Assembly: GCA_034359265.1 (NCBI GenBank)
Contig: CP136896.1
Location: forward strand, 16,647,501 to 16,711,500
Direction of reading: 5' to 3'
DNA from: Canna indica
Taxonomy: Eukaryota; Streptophyta; Magnoliopsida; Zingiberales; Cannaceae
DNA length: 64,000 nucleotides
Shown: piece after piece, positions 47,414 through 58,030 of the stretch
How positions within the stretch are numbered: position 1 is the first letter of the stretch
Layout: each line of letters begins with the position of its first letter
Notes under the pieces: model-generated
The model's database searches: none
What the model saw: the letters and a program-made list of their open reading frames with translations, nothing else
Told to the model about the DNA's origin: nothing
Made by a program: the position numbers and the translations under genes

Positions 47414-47650
47414 GCATATTGGTAATTAGTCATCCAACCTCCCGAGCTTAGCCCGCAATCCGGCTCCTCTACGAGCCTCTCCGTCATTCACAAAGATATG
47501 ATGCACCATGACCTAAGTCATGACTCTCCTACGGTATCTTAGGGGTGATCCTATTGGAAAGTGTCTCAACACTCCAAACCCGACCCCAACTCCTAGACCC
47601 GTAATGTCATAAACCCGAGTAGCTCGTCAACGAGCCACACTAACGATCGA

Positions 47651-48477
47651 CCTAGGGAGTGACATTGGTTGGAGGGTCTTTCCCAACCAGAGGAGGGTTA
47701 TCAGGGCTAGTTGGTCATCCTAGCTCAGAGGGCCTGAGGCGAGAAGCTTGTTAGGCGGTGTCCTAGTGACCGACTCGTGAGATTGTTTAAATGTTATGTT
47801 GTGATATGGTCGGTGTGGGCCGATATGTTTGCTTATAAGCACTATGGTGATATAGCCGATGTAGGCCGATTTGATTAGATGTGTGGAGGCGCACTAGATG
47901 GTTGCTTAGATGCTATGATATGATATGGCCGTTGTAGGCTGGGTGGTTGGATGTGCGAGGACGCACGTGATGGATGATTATTATTTATGTATATTATCAT
48001 GAGAATTTAATACCAAGTGCATATATATATTAATGTTGTATATTTTGGGGTTATCACATGTGTTGGCTTGGCGAGGGCTTGGTTCAAGTCACTCACTTAG
48101 TTCGTTTCAAACTCACCCCTCTCTCTCTGTTGTTATTTTGCAGATCCTGACCCAGTAAAGGTACGATGTACCCATGTGGCACGGCTAGGGTTGCAATCTT
48201 GCAAGCTCAGGCAATAGATCTCGTGAGTCGTGACGTATCAAGTCATAGTCAAGTTGTAGGAGTTACTTATACATATGGTCATGTGTTGGTTGTAGACATG
48301 GATTGTACACAATATTAATATATATTCATACTTTCAGTTGAAGCATATATTTCATACTTTGATTTGAATATGCATGGATGTGTTTATTTATTCCGCATTT
48401 AGTATGCATGAGTTGGTAGGCTTCGGAGTACGGACGCGTATTCTCAGTCACGTGACCCTGGATTTTGGGGCGTGACA
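47651..48477 (-). mobile_element. LTR-family fragment (5' part, inverted)
   Basis: Ends TCACGTGACCCTGG...GGGGCGTGACA at 48477, the mirror of the start at 45888. Internally it carries the complement of TCTGCAAAACAA (GTTGTTATTTTGCAGATCCTGACC, 48131-48154) and of the 6650-6740 block of 5935-8407 (TTAGGCGGTGTCC, CCGACTCGTGAGATTG). Three GATAT(G/A)G(C/T)CG...GGC(C/T)G motifs lie at 47806-47940. Confidence 0.6.
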
Positions 48478-49046
48478 TATATCCCGTCCCAATAGATAAA
48501 ATCCAGGATGCAAATTCGGCCATCTCTTCTTTTTAAGGTTTTTTTATTAGTTTTAAGAATAAAAAGCTTGTAATTCTTCCATAAATTAGATTCTATTATG
48601 AAAACAATAATAGTCGTAAGGGATATAGTTGATATGGCATTTGACCCAATATCACATGTAATAATTTGAACACATTTTGATCAATGTTATTTTAATCTAT
48701 ATATGGCATTTGTAACTCTTATCATATATATTGGTAACGGTTGATTAATATGGTAAAGTCCTTGATTAAATTTTCAGCTTGACATCATGATGGAGATCAT
48801 GATAATGAGAGTCAAGTAAAATACAATTGAATCTAAATTTGTTCTTCATCATAGGATCTTTGAAATAAGACATTAATGATCCGGTTAGATCAATATATAT
48901 GTGGTGACCTCTATAGGATAAAGATTGGTTGATCTCATTAACCAAGTTACATATATAGATGATGCATATGGAAATATGATAATTGAACTGACTCATTGGA
49001 GAATTCCCAATGGTTAAATTACCATAAACTGTTAATAAGATATTCT
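48478..49046. other. Probable long-LTR remnant, left part
   Basis: No open frame of note. Phrases such as ACATATATAGATGATGCATATGG and GGAGAATTCCCAATGGTTAAATTACC resemble long plant copia LTRs, and the sequence resumes at 56562 after the CACTA insertion. Element limits were not found. Confidence 0.45.
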
Positions 49047-49943
49047 CACTATAAGAAAAATGAGCATCAGTGACGAAAATTTTGTGATGGCTATAATCCG
49101 TCACAAACTGTGACAGATTTGTCATGTCGTGAAATGAACTTTCTTTTTTCCAAAACAGTGACGGATTTGTGACGAAAAATCTGACACAAAATGATTCCGT
49201 CACAAATCAGTCACATAATTTTTGATCAATTTGGCTTAGAATTTTTAATAAATAGCATCAGTGACAGAATAGTGACGGATTTTATTTTCGACACAAATCT
49301 GTCACTGAATTTTTTTCTTCATATCCGTCACAGATCCGTCATTGAGCCACCACATAATAGTGACAGATTAGTGACAGAAATAGAATTCCGACACAAAATT
49401 AAACTAAATATAGTAAAACAAATTTTATCATGTTTAGTCCCACATGAGTTAAAAATAGTTTTTTACTTATTCTTAACCATTATAAATATAATTTTTTTAG
49501 TCTCGTATGGATCAATTTTTTCTCTCCTAATTTTTTTAAATTTTATAAATTGACACCTCATGAGACCAAAAAGTTTACTATCATGCTATATTTTATAAAT
49601 TTATTAAAAATATTATAAAAGAATAAATAATAATATAATGTTATATCATTATTGATTATTATAATATATTATAATAGTATATTATATTATTATATTATAC
49701 TATTATATTATAAAAATCTATAATATAATATAGTTGATATATTTTTATTAATAAAAATTATAATTAATATCATAATTAGTGACGAAAAATTTATTTTCAG
49801 TCATCGACATTAGTGACTAATTTTGAGATGGAAATTTTTCCGTCACAAATTTTTGTGACGGACACATCCGTCACAAAAGAGCAAATTTAGTATTAGCCAC
49901 AAGACTTTCAACGATGGAATTTGTAATGGAAATCTCCGTCACC

Positions 49944-50250
49944 CACTACTAGAAATTAGGTCTTCAGCAACGGCTATCAGCAACGGCCGCTCAAGCCGTT
50001 GCTATTTGCAACGGCGTTCTTACGGCCGCTCGAGCCGTTGCAGATATTTGTATCTACAACGGCGTTCTAACGGACACGCGAGCCGTTGCGGATTATTTTA
50101 ATTATCCGCAACGGCTTTCTGACGGAAAGACAAGCCGTTCTTGATATTTTAATTATCAGCAATGGCTTTCTAACGGACAAGTGAGCCGTTGCTGATGATA
50201 ACTTATCAGCAACGTCTTTCTAACGGGCGAGTGAGCCGTTGCTGATAAGT
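49944..50250 (+). repeat. Left terminal and subterminal repeats of the inner CACTA
   Basis: Alternating GCAACGGC and GCCGTTGC motifs. The DNA between each GCCGTTGC and the following GCAACGGC is itself palindromic (for example GTTGC-TATTT-GCAAC near 49998 and TTGCGGAT...ATCCGCAA near 50086), so the array is a chain of potential hairpins. Such repeats bind TNPA in En/Spm. Confidence 0.88.
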
Positions 50251-50251
50251 T

Positions 50252-50258
50252 TATATAG
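50252..50258 (+). promoter_or_regulatory. Candidate TATA box of the CACTA transcription unit
   Basis: TATATAG follows directly on the last subterminal repeat and precedes a GC-rich leader. Position is as expected for the CACTA promoter, which overlaps the subterminal repeats; no start site can be proven from sequence. Confidence 0.4.
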
Positions 50259-50709
50259 GACACCAGTCGCGCCCGACCCTTCTTCCTCCCGCTACTGTCG
50301 TCGCCGCTCCTGCTCTCGCCACCACTGCCGCTGCTACCGACGCCGACGATGCCTCTTCCTCCTCCCGCTGCTGCCGACTTGTTCAGATATGCCTCGTCGG
50401 CCAGCCGTCTCTTCCCGTTGCGGCCGGCGGGAATTAATCCGACCGAAACCCTATTTCTAGGGTTTCGGCCTGCGGCGGTCGGCCGATGGCCGCCGTCGGA
50501 CCTTGTACAGTGGCCGGACACACTGTCCGGCCACTGTACGCCGGTGCCGGAGTCCACCTGACTCCGGCGCCGAAATTTATAAATTTATATATAATTTATA
50601 TTGTTTTATAATTGTTAATTAATTGTTTTATAATTGTTAATTAATTGTTAATTAATTATTTAGATTAATTGTTTAATTTGTTAGATTAATTATTACGGTT
50701 TAGATTAAT
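50259..50709 (+). other. GC-rich leader of the inner CACTA, no supported gene
   Basis: 50260-50570 is pyrimidine- and GC-rich, with CGCCGCTCC-type codon-like runs in several overlapping frames. None has a recognised domain. AT-rich DNA with repeated TTAATTAATTG follows (50575-50700). It is probably an untranslated leader or intron. Confidence 0.45.
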
Positions 50710-50943
50710 TTCGGACGTGCGTCGGAATCGTCCACTTCGGACGCGCGCCGGTATCGTCCACTTTGGACGCGCGTCAGAATCATCCACTTCAGACGCGCGC
50801 CAGAATCGTCCACTTCGGACGCGCGCCGGTATCGTCCACTTCGGACGCGTGCCGGAATCGTCCACTTCGGACGCGCGCCGGTATCGTCCACTTCGGACGG
50901 GCGCCGGAATCGTCCACTTCAGACGCGCGCCGGAATCGTCCAA
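50710..50943. repeat. Nine tandem copies of a 26-bp CpG-rich repeat
   Basis: Exactly nine 26-bp units, consensus TTCGGACGCGCGCCGGAATCGTCCAC without length variation. Variants are mainly CG to TG/CA changes and a recurring A/T at one site (GGAATCG versus GGTATCG). Open frames crossing it only translate the repeat. Confidence 0.96.
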
Positions 50944-51151
50944 TATGGACTCGAACGGTCTCGAAACATTTAGAAAATAATCATGCATCCGACGAGTTCA
51001 TATGTTTCACGTACGCATCGACGAGTCGGATATGATTTAGCAAAACCTTAGATCCGTTCGGGGATTGTATGTTCGTGTAAAAGAAGTAGATGATCTTTTA
51101 TACGATGTACAATTCTTGAATTGTCCCTGATTGGATAATTTGGGAATATAG

Positions 51152-51339
51152 TTATTTGTACTGCACTTACGTTTTTATTTTAACTGTTATCTAATTATTC
51201 TAAATTTTGGCAACATCTCTCTTGTTCTCCGATACGCGCCCAGATGATATGTGTATTCGGAGAACTATAGGGAGATGCTGCCGAAATTTAGAATAATTAG
51301 TTAATAGTTAAAATAAAAACGTAAGTGCAGTTCAAATAA
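51152..51339. repeat. Inverted repeat (about 85-bp arms) upstream of TNP2
   Basis: TTATTTGTACTGCACTTACG at 51152 pairs with CGTAAGTGCAGTTCAAATAA ending at 51339. Complementarity continues inward through TTTTTATTTTAACT and TAATTATTCTAAATTT up to TTCTCCGA. The transposase frame begins only about 50-80 bp downstream. Confidence 0.9.
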
Positions 51340-51384
51340 CATAAATCTCGAATGGAATAGGACAATCTCACCTAAAGATATTAA

Positions 51385-54232
51385 CCAAAGAAATTGTCAT
51401 TGATTGACAGAATCATATCTGTTGATCGAAGTTGGATGTACCGACGTCTTGATCGTGGAGCTTTAACGTATGAGTTTCGATTAGGTGTAACGTACTTCCT
51501 AAATTTCGCCTATTCGAATCGAAATTTCGTTAGCATCGGTGATCAAATCCGATGTTCGTGCCGTATTTGTTCGAATGGACGATTTTTGGATCGGGAGACT
51601 GTCACTCTGCATCTATATAGCAAAGGATTTGCACCAAGATATTTTCTATGGACTTGTCACGGGGAGTCACGCGAAGTCGGGACGTCGAGCAATCCTGTCG
51701 TTCAGACATATGGTGAATCTTCCTCTGCTGGTGCTTCTTCATCCAGTCAATGTAATCCCTATAGAACTATGATACTTGATAGTCTTGGGGGTCAATTCCA
51801 CCTGAATGATAATGTTGATCGGCCAGTTCTTCAGACATCAGTCCCACCAAATACTACAGCGGTTGATATCACAGAAGTAGGGGATGCGGTAGAGATTGAA
51901 TTACCAAATAAAGAAGCTGCAGAATTTTACGAGATGTTGAAAGCTGCCGATGAACCTTTGTATGAGAATTGTCCTAAATACACTAGGTTTTCAGCAATGA
52001 CACAGCTCTTAAACATCAAGGCCGATTGTAATATCAGCGGAGTTGCGTATGATCGGATTGCTGGATTGATTAATGGAATGCTATCTACTGATAACAAGTT
52101 TGAGCCAACTTTTTATAAGACTAAAAAGCTAATGAGAAAATTGGGGCTTGGGTACGAAAAAATACACGCGTGCCAAAATAACTGCATTTTATATTATAAA
52201 GAAAATGTGCAGTTGGATAAATGCCCTGTATATCAACACCCTCGTTACAAGGAGAAGAAATCGGTCCGACAGAAAAATATCCCGTTTAAGGTGCTTCGGT
52301 ATTTCCCACTAACACCGAGGCTTCAAAGATTATTCATGTCGAAAAAGACAGCCCCCTACATGAGTTGGCATGCAATAAGTCGTGATGATACAGTAATGAC
52401 TCATCCATCTGACAGTGAAGCATGGAAACATTTGGATACATGTTATCCTTCATTTGCTAGGGATACTAGAAATATCAGATTGGGATTGTGCACAGATGGT
52501 TTTAATCCGTTTGGACATTCTGCAACTCCTTATTCAGTTTGGCCAGTGCTGCTGACAGTTTATAATTTGCCACCGTCAATGTGCATGAAAGATGAATTTA
52601 TTTATCTTTCGATGATTATTCCGGGTCCTAAGGGTCCGCGAAAAGAAATTGACATATTTCTCAGACCCTTGATATATGTGTTAAATAAACAACGGATCAA
52701 AGATGTTTGTCAATGGGTAAAAGAACTCAGATTACCCGATGGATATGCTTCAAACTTATCTCGATGTGTGAACGTCGATGATTGCAAAATATCAGGGATG
52801 AAGAGCCATGATTGTCATGTATTCATGCAGAGATTACTTCTGATCGCATTTCGAGATCTTCTACCTGATAATATTTGGGGTCCGTTGACTGAATTAAGTA
52901 TGTTTTTTAGAAGCATCTGCGCAAATGTCCTTCGAGTCGAAGATATGTCAACACTTGAAAATAATATTGTTGAAATCATATGCAAGCTGGAGCAGTTTTT
53001 CCCTCCTGCATTTTTTGACTCGATGGAGCATCTATCGATACACTTGGCATACGAGGCACGAGTTGGTGGCCCCGTTCAATATCGTTGGATGTACTTATTT
53101 GAAAGATACATGAATCGTCTGAAGAAAAAAGTAAAGAATACCGTAGCTGTTGAAGGATCAATATCTGAATCGTATATCATCCAAGAAATTTCAACATTCT
53201 GCTCATTTTACTTTGAATCGACAGTACAGACAAGATTTGAACGTCTTCCACGTAACGACGACGGGGGTGTTCGACATTCAGATGGAGGTTTAAATATATT
53301 TTGTCACTCTGGTCGTGCTTTTGGTTCTCGTCCATCTCGACACTTAAGCGATGAAGAGTATCATTTGGCACACTTGTATGTATTACTCAATTGTCCAGAG
53401 ATTGAACAATTCATTGAAATATTTGACATTGAGATGGTGCAAAAATACTCTATTCACAACGATCAAGAATTGGAGAGATTACGGAATCGTGATTTCCCTA
53501 CTTGGATTCAGACTTACAGCAAAGATCACAGAGCTGAAATAAATGAAAGAATATTTGAGTTTGTTAGTGGACCGTCGCGACTTGTGTCGTGCTATAGCGG
53601 ATATTTTGTTAACGGGTATAAAATTTCACACGGTTGAATATTCATTTACAAAGAAGACGATGAATGCTGGGGTCTGCGTGAAAGGGACAACCTATGTTGA
53701 ATGTGATATGGATTTTTATGGACTGGTGGAAGAAGTGATAGAGTTACACTACTTCGGCTTGAAATCAGTGATCCTATTTAGATGTCATTGGTTCGATACA
53801 ACAGAAAGGGGCATGAAAGTTCATCCAAAATACAAACTTGTTGAGGTTAATTACAAATCGAAATTGGAAACAAATGAGCCTTTTATATTGGCATCACAAG
53901 CCGAACAAGTATATTACGCGAAGTATCCGGCTCGAAATAAAGATAGAGCAGATTGGCGTGTAGTCTGTAAGACAAAAGGTAGAGGAAAAATTGATCCGAT
54001 AGTAGGAGAAAATTATCCTCCTAGTTTCTATCAAGAAGATGATCTTCCTGCTGTGGATCGTATTATTCCAATACTCGAGGATGCAGACACAACGTCAATT
54101 CAATTAGAAGTTGAATATGCTGATGATGACGATCATGAAATTGAGGAAGCTGGAGATGAAGAAGATGAAGAAGAGGAAGAAGAGGAAGAAGAAGAAGAAT
54201 TCGAAGACTATTATTCAGATGATGAGGAATAA
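51385..54232 (+). pseudogene. CACTA transposase TNP2 (disabled)
   Basis: The open frame starts after a TAA at 51382. N-terminal Transpos_assoc domain: DRSWMYRRLDRGALTYEF, then CSCRICSNGRFL and LWTCHGES (about 51424-51675). TNP2 domain front half: KCPVY, PFKVLRYFPLTPRLQRLF, LGLCTDGFNPFG (catalytic-type Asp), PGPKGPRKEIDIFLRPLI. Directly after, at about 52680, it jumps to LRLPDGYASNLSRCVN and KSHDCHVFMQRLL, so the central TNP2 segment of a few hundred residues is missing in frame. DUF4218 follows (FFPPAFFDSMEHLSIHLAYE). One extra base near 53619 (GYKISHG instead of GYKFHTVEY) shifts the frame; DUF4216 (SGVCVKG-type NAGVCVKGTTY, LFRCHWFDTT) continues in 53543-54232 with an acidic tail. No ATG precedes DRSWM in frame; the first is at 51436. 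Confidence 0.93.
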
Positions 54233-54307
54233 TTGTAAAGTATATATTTTATTAAATATATCTCTACTATTTATACAATAATCTGATTATATGTCTGTTC
54301 GACAGAT

Positions 54308-55843
54308 ATGTCTGGTCGTGGTTATCGACGCAGGAGAGCTTCGGAGTCTCCGATCGGTGAGACTCCAGCACTTACTCATGCTGCTGATCCTCCTGTTACT
54401 GATCCTCATGAGGATGATACTGCCGAGGCTAGTACATCCAGACGCAGGCGGCCACGCGGGCCGAACAGGTGGCAGCCTCCACCAGCCACAGAGTCACGTA
54501 GATTGATTAGCGTGATTGGGGAGCGGTAATATATCATGAATTATGAATCATTACAAATTCATTATATCATAATATAATATTAAAATTTATTTTTGTTGTG
54601 CAGGTTCGAGCAAGAAGAAGTGCCAAGGAGCATTTCTTCTACTATTCGACGATACATGCACGGGGCATGGCCTACGTGGTCTCACGTGCCTAGCGAGCAC
54701 GTCGACATGTTATGGCGCGAGTTTGAGGCACGTATTATTTTTTTTTTTTACATGCATGATGATATATTAATATTGGTACTGATATTATTATTTTGCAGGC
54801 TCGCTATACATGGGCCGAGGACCAGAGGCCCTTCATTTACGCTGCCTGGGAGGCTATTTCCCAGGCAAGGTACAACGGGCAGCTGGGGCAGGCTCGGTCG
54901 TAGGCGATGGCCCGAGCTGGGACCACTAACATCGCGGAGACTCGGGGATACGACCCCGGTTGGATTACTCCGGATATATGGGACCAGCTCGTGGGGATAT
55001 GGTCGACGGATCGATGGCAGGAGGTTTCTCGGAATGCGGCTAGAAATCGCATGTCGGGGGGAGCAGCGCGTCACACCGGCGGCTCTATTGCATTTGCAGT
55101 GCACGCGAACCGTATGGTAAGTATATCTTTTAATTATATATTTTATTTGTTACTATGTGTACTAATTAATGTATTTGTTTTGTAAATGTAGACGACGGTG
55201 TCGGATGACGGGACTGTCCAGCGACCCTCCCCGATGGCGGTGTTTGAGCGGACTCACCGTCGAGCACATGGGACGGGGGAGTACATCGACAACCGCGCTG
55301 CATACATTATGGTAATTATATATTTGTTTAAATTATTCATTATATATTTATAATTTAAGTTTTATGATAAATATTAAACAAAAAATCAAACTCGAGTAGG
55401 AGACCTACAGCCAGACGGTGGTGCAGCGCGGGGGTACCCCCGAGGACTTTGACGCAGCATCGTGGGTCGAGGCCGCAGGTGGCTGGGACCATGGCCGCGT
55501 ATATGGCTTCGCAGATAGTGGTCATGCGCGAGCCGTACTAGGGCCACTTGGGGCACCGACCCCTCCAGTCGCTGGTGAGCGACCGTCCACCTCCAGATCC
55601 AGTTATGATCATAGTAATAGGATAAGGACACTAGAGGAGACGGTCGCACGTCAGACTGAGATGATGGAGCGCCAGAGTCAGATGATGGCGGATATACAAT
55701 CTATGCTACGCAACATGTCAGGTCATCCCGAAGCAGGCATCTCTTCGGCATCATCTAATCCATCGTCCTCGAGTCAGTCCACGCCGGTGTACACTCAAGC
55801 ACTCCAGACCCCGCCATATGATCCAGACCATCCTCCATCGTGA
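54308..55843 (+). pseudogene. CACTA ORF1 (TNPA-type, Ptta/En/Spm transposase_24-like)
   Basis: Deduced exons: 54308-54525, 54604-54727, 54799-55116, 55192-55311 and 55400-55843, phases consistent throughout. ATG at 54308 gives MSGRGYRRRRASE, then RRPRGPNR, FEQEEV, WSHVPSEHVDMLWREFEA, RYTWAED, WDQLVGIWSTDRWQEVS, HTGGSIA, AVFERTHRR, GWDHGRVYG and a Gln/Met-rich helix (METTVARQ-like EETVARQTEMMERQSQMMA) before a Ser/Pro tail. An in-frame TAG at 54901-54903 interrupts exon 3. The second intron starts GC instead of GT. It lies 75 bp after TNP2 on the same strand, the usual CACTA order. The family binds CACTA subterminal repeats. Confidence 0.88.
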
Positions 55844-56124
55844 TCGTGAGATTTTTTGTTTGGATATTGAACTTGTTACTGAGATATTGAACTTGTTTAA
55901 CTTATTTTGTTTGGATATTGATACTTCAATTTTGCATTTGAATTGTTTTTATACTATCGTGGATAATTATCAATATAAATATAATTGTTTTGATGTATAT
56001 CTTGGTGTGTTTGTGATGTGTGAATGAATGTGTGTATGAGGGTATGGGTGTGTGAGTTATGTATCAGATAATGTATCAATGTATCAATGGAAATTTGAAA
56101 TTTTCAATTTTTCTGTTACCAGGT

Positions 56125-56483
56125 ACGCATCATCAGCAACGGCTTTCCCACGGCCGTCCGTGGGAAAGCCGTTGCTAAAAGTGTATCGAAAGTCGTTGCT
56201 GATGACCTACAGCAACGGCTTAGCGACGGGGTTTTACTAACGGCGTTGCTACGGACTCAGCGGCCGTTGCTATTAATGTTATCAGCAACGGCTCCGCGTC
56301 TGTGGCAAAACCGTTGCTGATAATAGTTTTAGCGACAGCCCGAGCGGCCGTTGCTAATAATGTTTTGAGCGACGGCCCGAGCGGTCGTTGCTGATCCGTT
56401 GCTAAGTTATCAACAACGCGACTTTCTGTCACAGCTCGATTGCAACGGCGCGGCCGTTGCTGATGCCCATTTTTCTAGTAGTG
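56125..56483 (+). repeat. Right subterminal and terminal repeats of the inner CACTA
   Basis: Repeated CAGCAACGGC and GCCGTTGCT(G/A)AT motifs in both orientations up to the terminus CTAGTAGTG. Mirrors 49944-50250. Confidence 0.88.
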
Positions 56484-56561
56484 ACTGATACCCTTCAATG
56501 ACGGATTTTCAAGCATCGGTGACGGATTTTTCTATCACTGATGCATGTTTTTCTTGTGGTG

Positions 56562-58030
56562 TCTCTTGAAGAATGGGATGTAAGAGTTTTCTTTAACTTA
56601 AGATCATCATGGTAATTAATAAGTTATTTATTATGCTTTAATACCAAACACCTATTGCCCTAGGGCGATAGTTGAAAAGATATTGTGTATGATTAAATAC
56701 TTGTAGAATTAATGAGTGATCAAGATGGAATCTATCAACTCTTGGTAACGAGTTTAAGCTCTATGTTGTCATTAATTATAAACGACTAAATTAAGACCTT
56801 GGCCAAGGCAATTGAATGAAAGAAGAAAAGAGTTTCTTAAGTCATACATTGTTCGATTATAATTGACATGTAAATTTAGTTGGTCGCCTATTAAGATTTG
56901 ATAGTTAAACCATATCCTAGGTTGATCCGGAGCTATAAAGACAGAAGGAAATATTACAGTATTTTTCTATGGGTTCCTGAGAGTATTTGAATATTTCATG
57001 CTATATGGTCGTCAAGGAGTGTTGCTAGATGTCAATCTTGATTGGTAAATTGGTCTGATCAATTTGCCACCGGCTTAGTATTGAACCTATGGGGTCACAC
57101 CCTAACGAGTGTTCTCATCTTCGCTAGAGAATTAATTATTTTATTATTTGATGATTAAGTTGGAGAATTTATTAATCAAATAAATAAATAAAATTAATTC
57201 AAATGGATTATTATTATATTCTTTGCTAGAACGTAGAATATAATTAGTATTAAAGGACAAATTGATTTTTTCTATTTGGAATAGAAAAATTGAAATTTTA
57301 TCTCTTTGTTAACTTTTCCGATATATATATATATAGATATATATATATATATATATAGATATATATAGATATATATATGAAAATATTGATTAAAGACTTA
57401 TTTATTAAATCAATTAGGAATTAATCCATTAACGTGTAATTATAAGCTTTTTATTAAATGAGATTTGGATGGTGCATTAAATTCCTTCCCATGATCGGCA
57501 AGGGTACGAAAATGGAATTGGAATCAACATTTGAATTCTTGACTTTTCCGGTTCAAAGCAAATAAAAATGACATTAAAGAAAAAATTAATTGGCAGCCTT
57601 TTTCATTCCAATTGGATTTGAAATTTTAATGGATTTTAAACGGTGGATGTCTTTTCCAATTCCAATTTTGGATATTTCCTTTTTTCATGATTCGTGATTG
57701 GCAATATAAAAAGTTGCACATGGGATATGAGAAATACATATGAGAAATGATTTAAAATGTTTTGTTCTTGAGTTGAATTTTTTTTGAAAAAAAAATCAGC
57801 ATAGCTTTTTTCACTCAATTTGTTCGCGGGTTACATTGATCAAGATTCAAGGAGTTGATAGCAAAGACCAGTCTCGATGTGGATAAGCATAGAGTCTTCG
57901 CACTATCGAAGAATTTTCGGAAACAAGTACTCGCCTCCAAGTATGTTTCAGATCTTTAACATATAAAATACAATTTTAAACGCAAATAGATCTATTTTGA
58001 ATTGTTTTGTCTTCCGCTGCGTGTTATGAA
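56562..58030. other. Probable long-LTR remnant, right part
   Basis: Continues 48478-49046 beyond the CACTA insertion. GAACCTATGGGGTCACACCCTAACGAGTG (57084-57113) and a TCTTCCGCTGCGTGTT-like end near 58010 are of the kind seen in long copia LTRs. A compound TA/TAGA microsatellite lies at 57321-57379. No gene recognised. Confidence 0.45.

Larger units (their letters stand above)
45888..47650 (+). mobile_element. LTR-family fragment (5' part, direct) with hairpin array
   Basis: Starts TGTCACGCCCCAAGTTCAGG and is collinear with the first 1.2 kb of 5935-8407 (CCAGCAGCCTA, TTTTATTAATAAAAAG versus TTTATTTAAA, TCTGCAAAACAA, GAGCGGTTCT). A hAT-type MITE (46402-46967) and a seven-unit hairpin array (47089-47413) lie in it; neither is present in 5935-8407. 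The right border is approximate. No gene. Confidence 0.65.
49944..56483 (+). mobile_element. CACTA (En/Spm) element with TNP2 and ORF1 genes (inner)
   Basis: 6540 bp with 12-bp terminal inverted repeats CACTACTAGAAA / TTTCTAGTAGTG. The flanking trinucleotides are ACC and ACT. Subterminal arrays of CAGCAACGGC and its complement lie at 49970-50250 and 56125-56470. Inside, in order: TATA motif, GC-rich leader, nine 26-bp tandem repeats, an inverted repeat, TNP2 gene and ORF1 gene. It inserted 78 bp from the right end of the outer element. Both genes are mutated. Confidence 0.92.
49047..56561 (+). mobile_element. Non-autonomous CACTA element (outer), split by a second CACTA element
   Basis: Left end CACTATAAGAAAAA (49047) and right end TTTTTCTTGTGGTG (to 56561) are inverted repeats with two mismatches; the 3-bp target duplication TCT (49044-49046 and 56562-56564) is perfect. 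Subterminal motifs GTGACGGAT/ATCCGTCAC recur in both orientations. Without the inner element it is about 970 bp and has no gene. A very AT-rich stretch lies at 49560-49780. Orientation is arbitrary. Confidence 0.9.

Noticed and set aside
45888..48477. A 2.6-kb TIR DNA transposon
   Set aside because: The mirror ends are explained by two oppositely oriented 5' fragments of the 5935-8407 LTR family, and no target duplication flanks the block. It is kept as a finding because the arrangement itself is odd.
50686..51035. Several overlapping 60-100 residue open frames
   Set aside because: They translate the 26-bp tandem repeat; its period is not a multiple of three and all six frames stay open because of composition.
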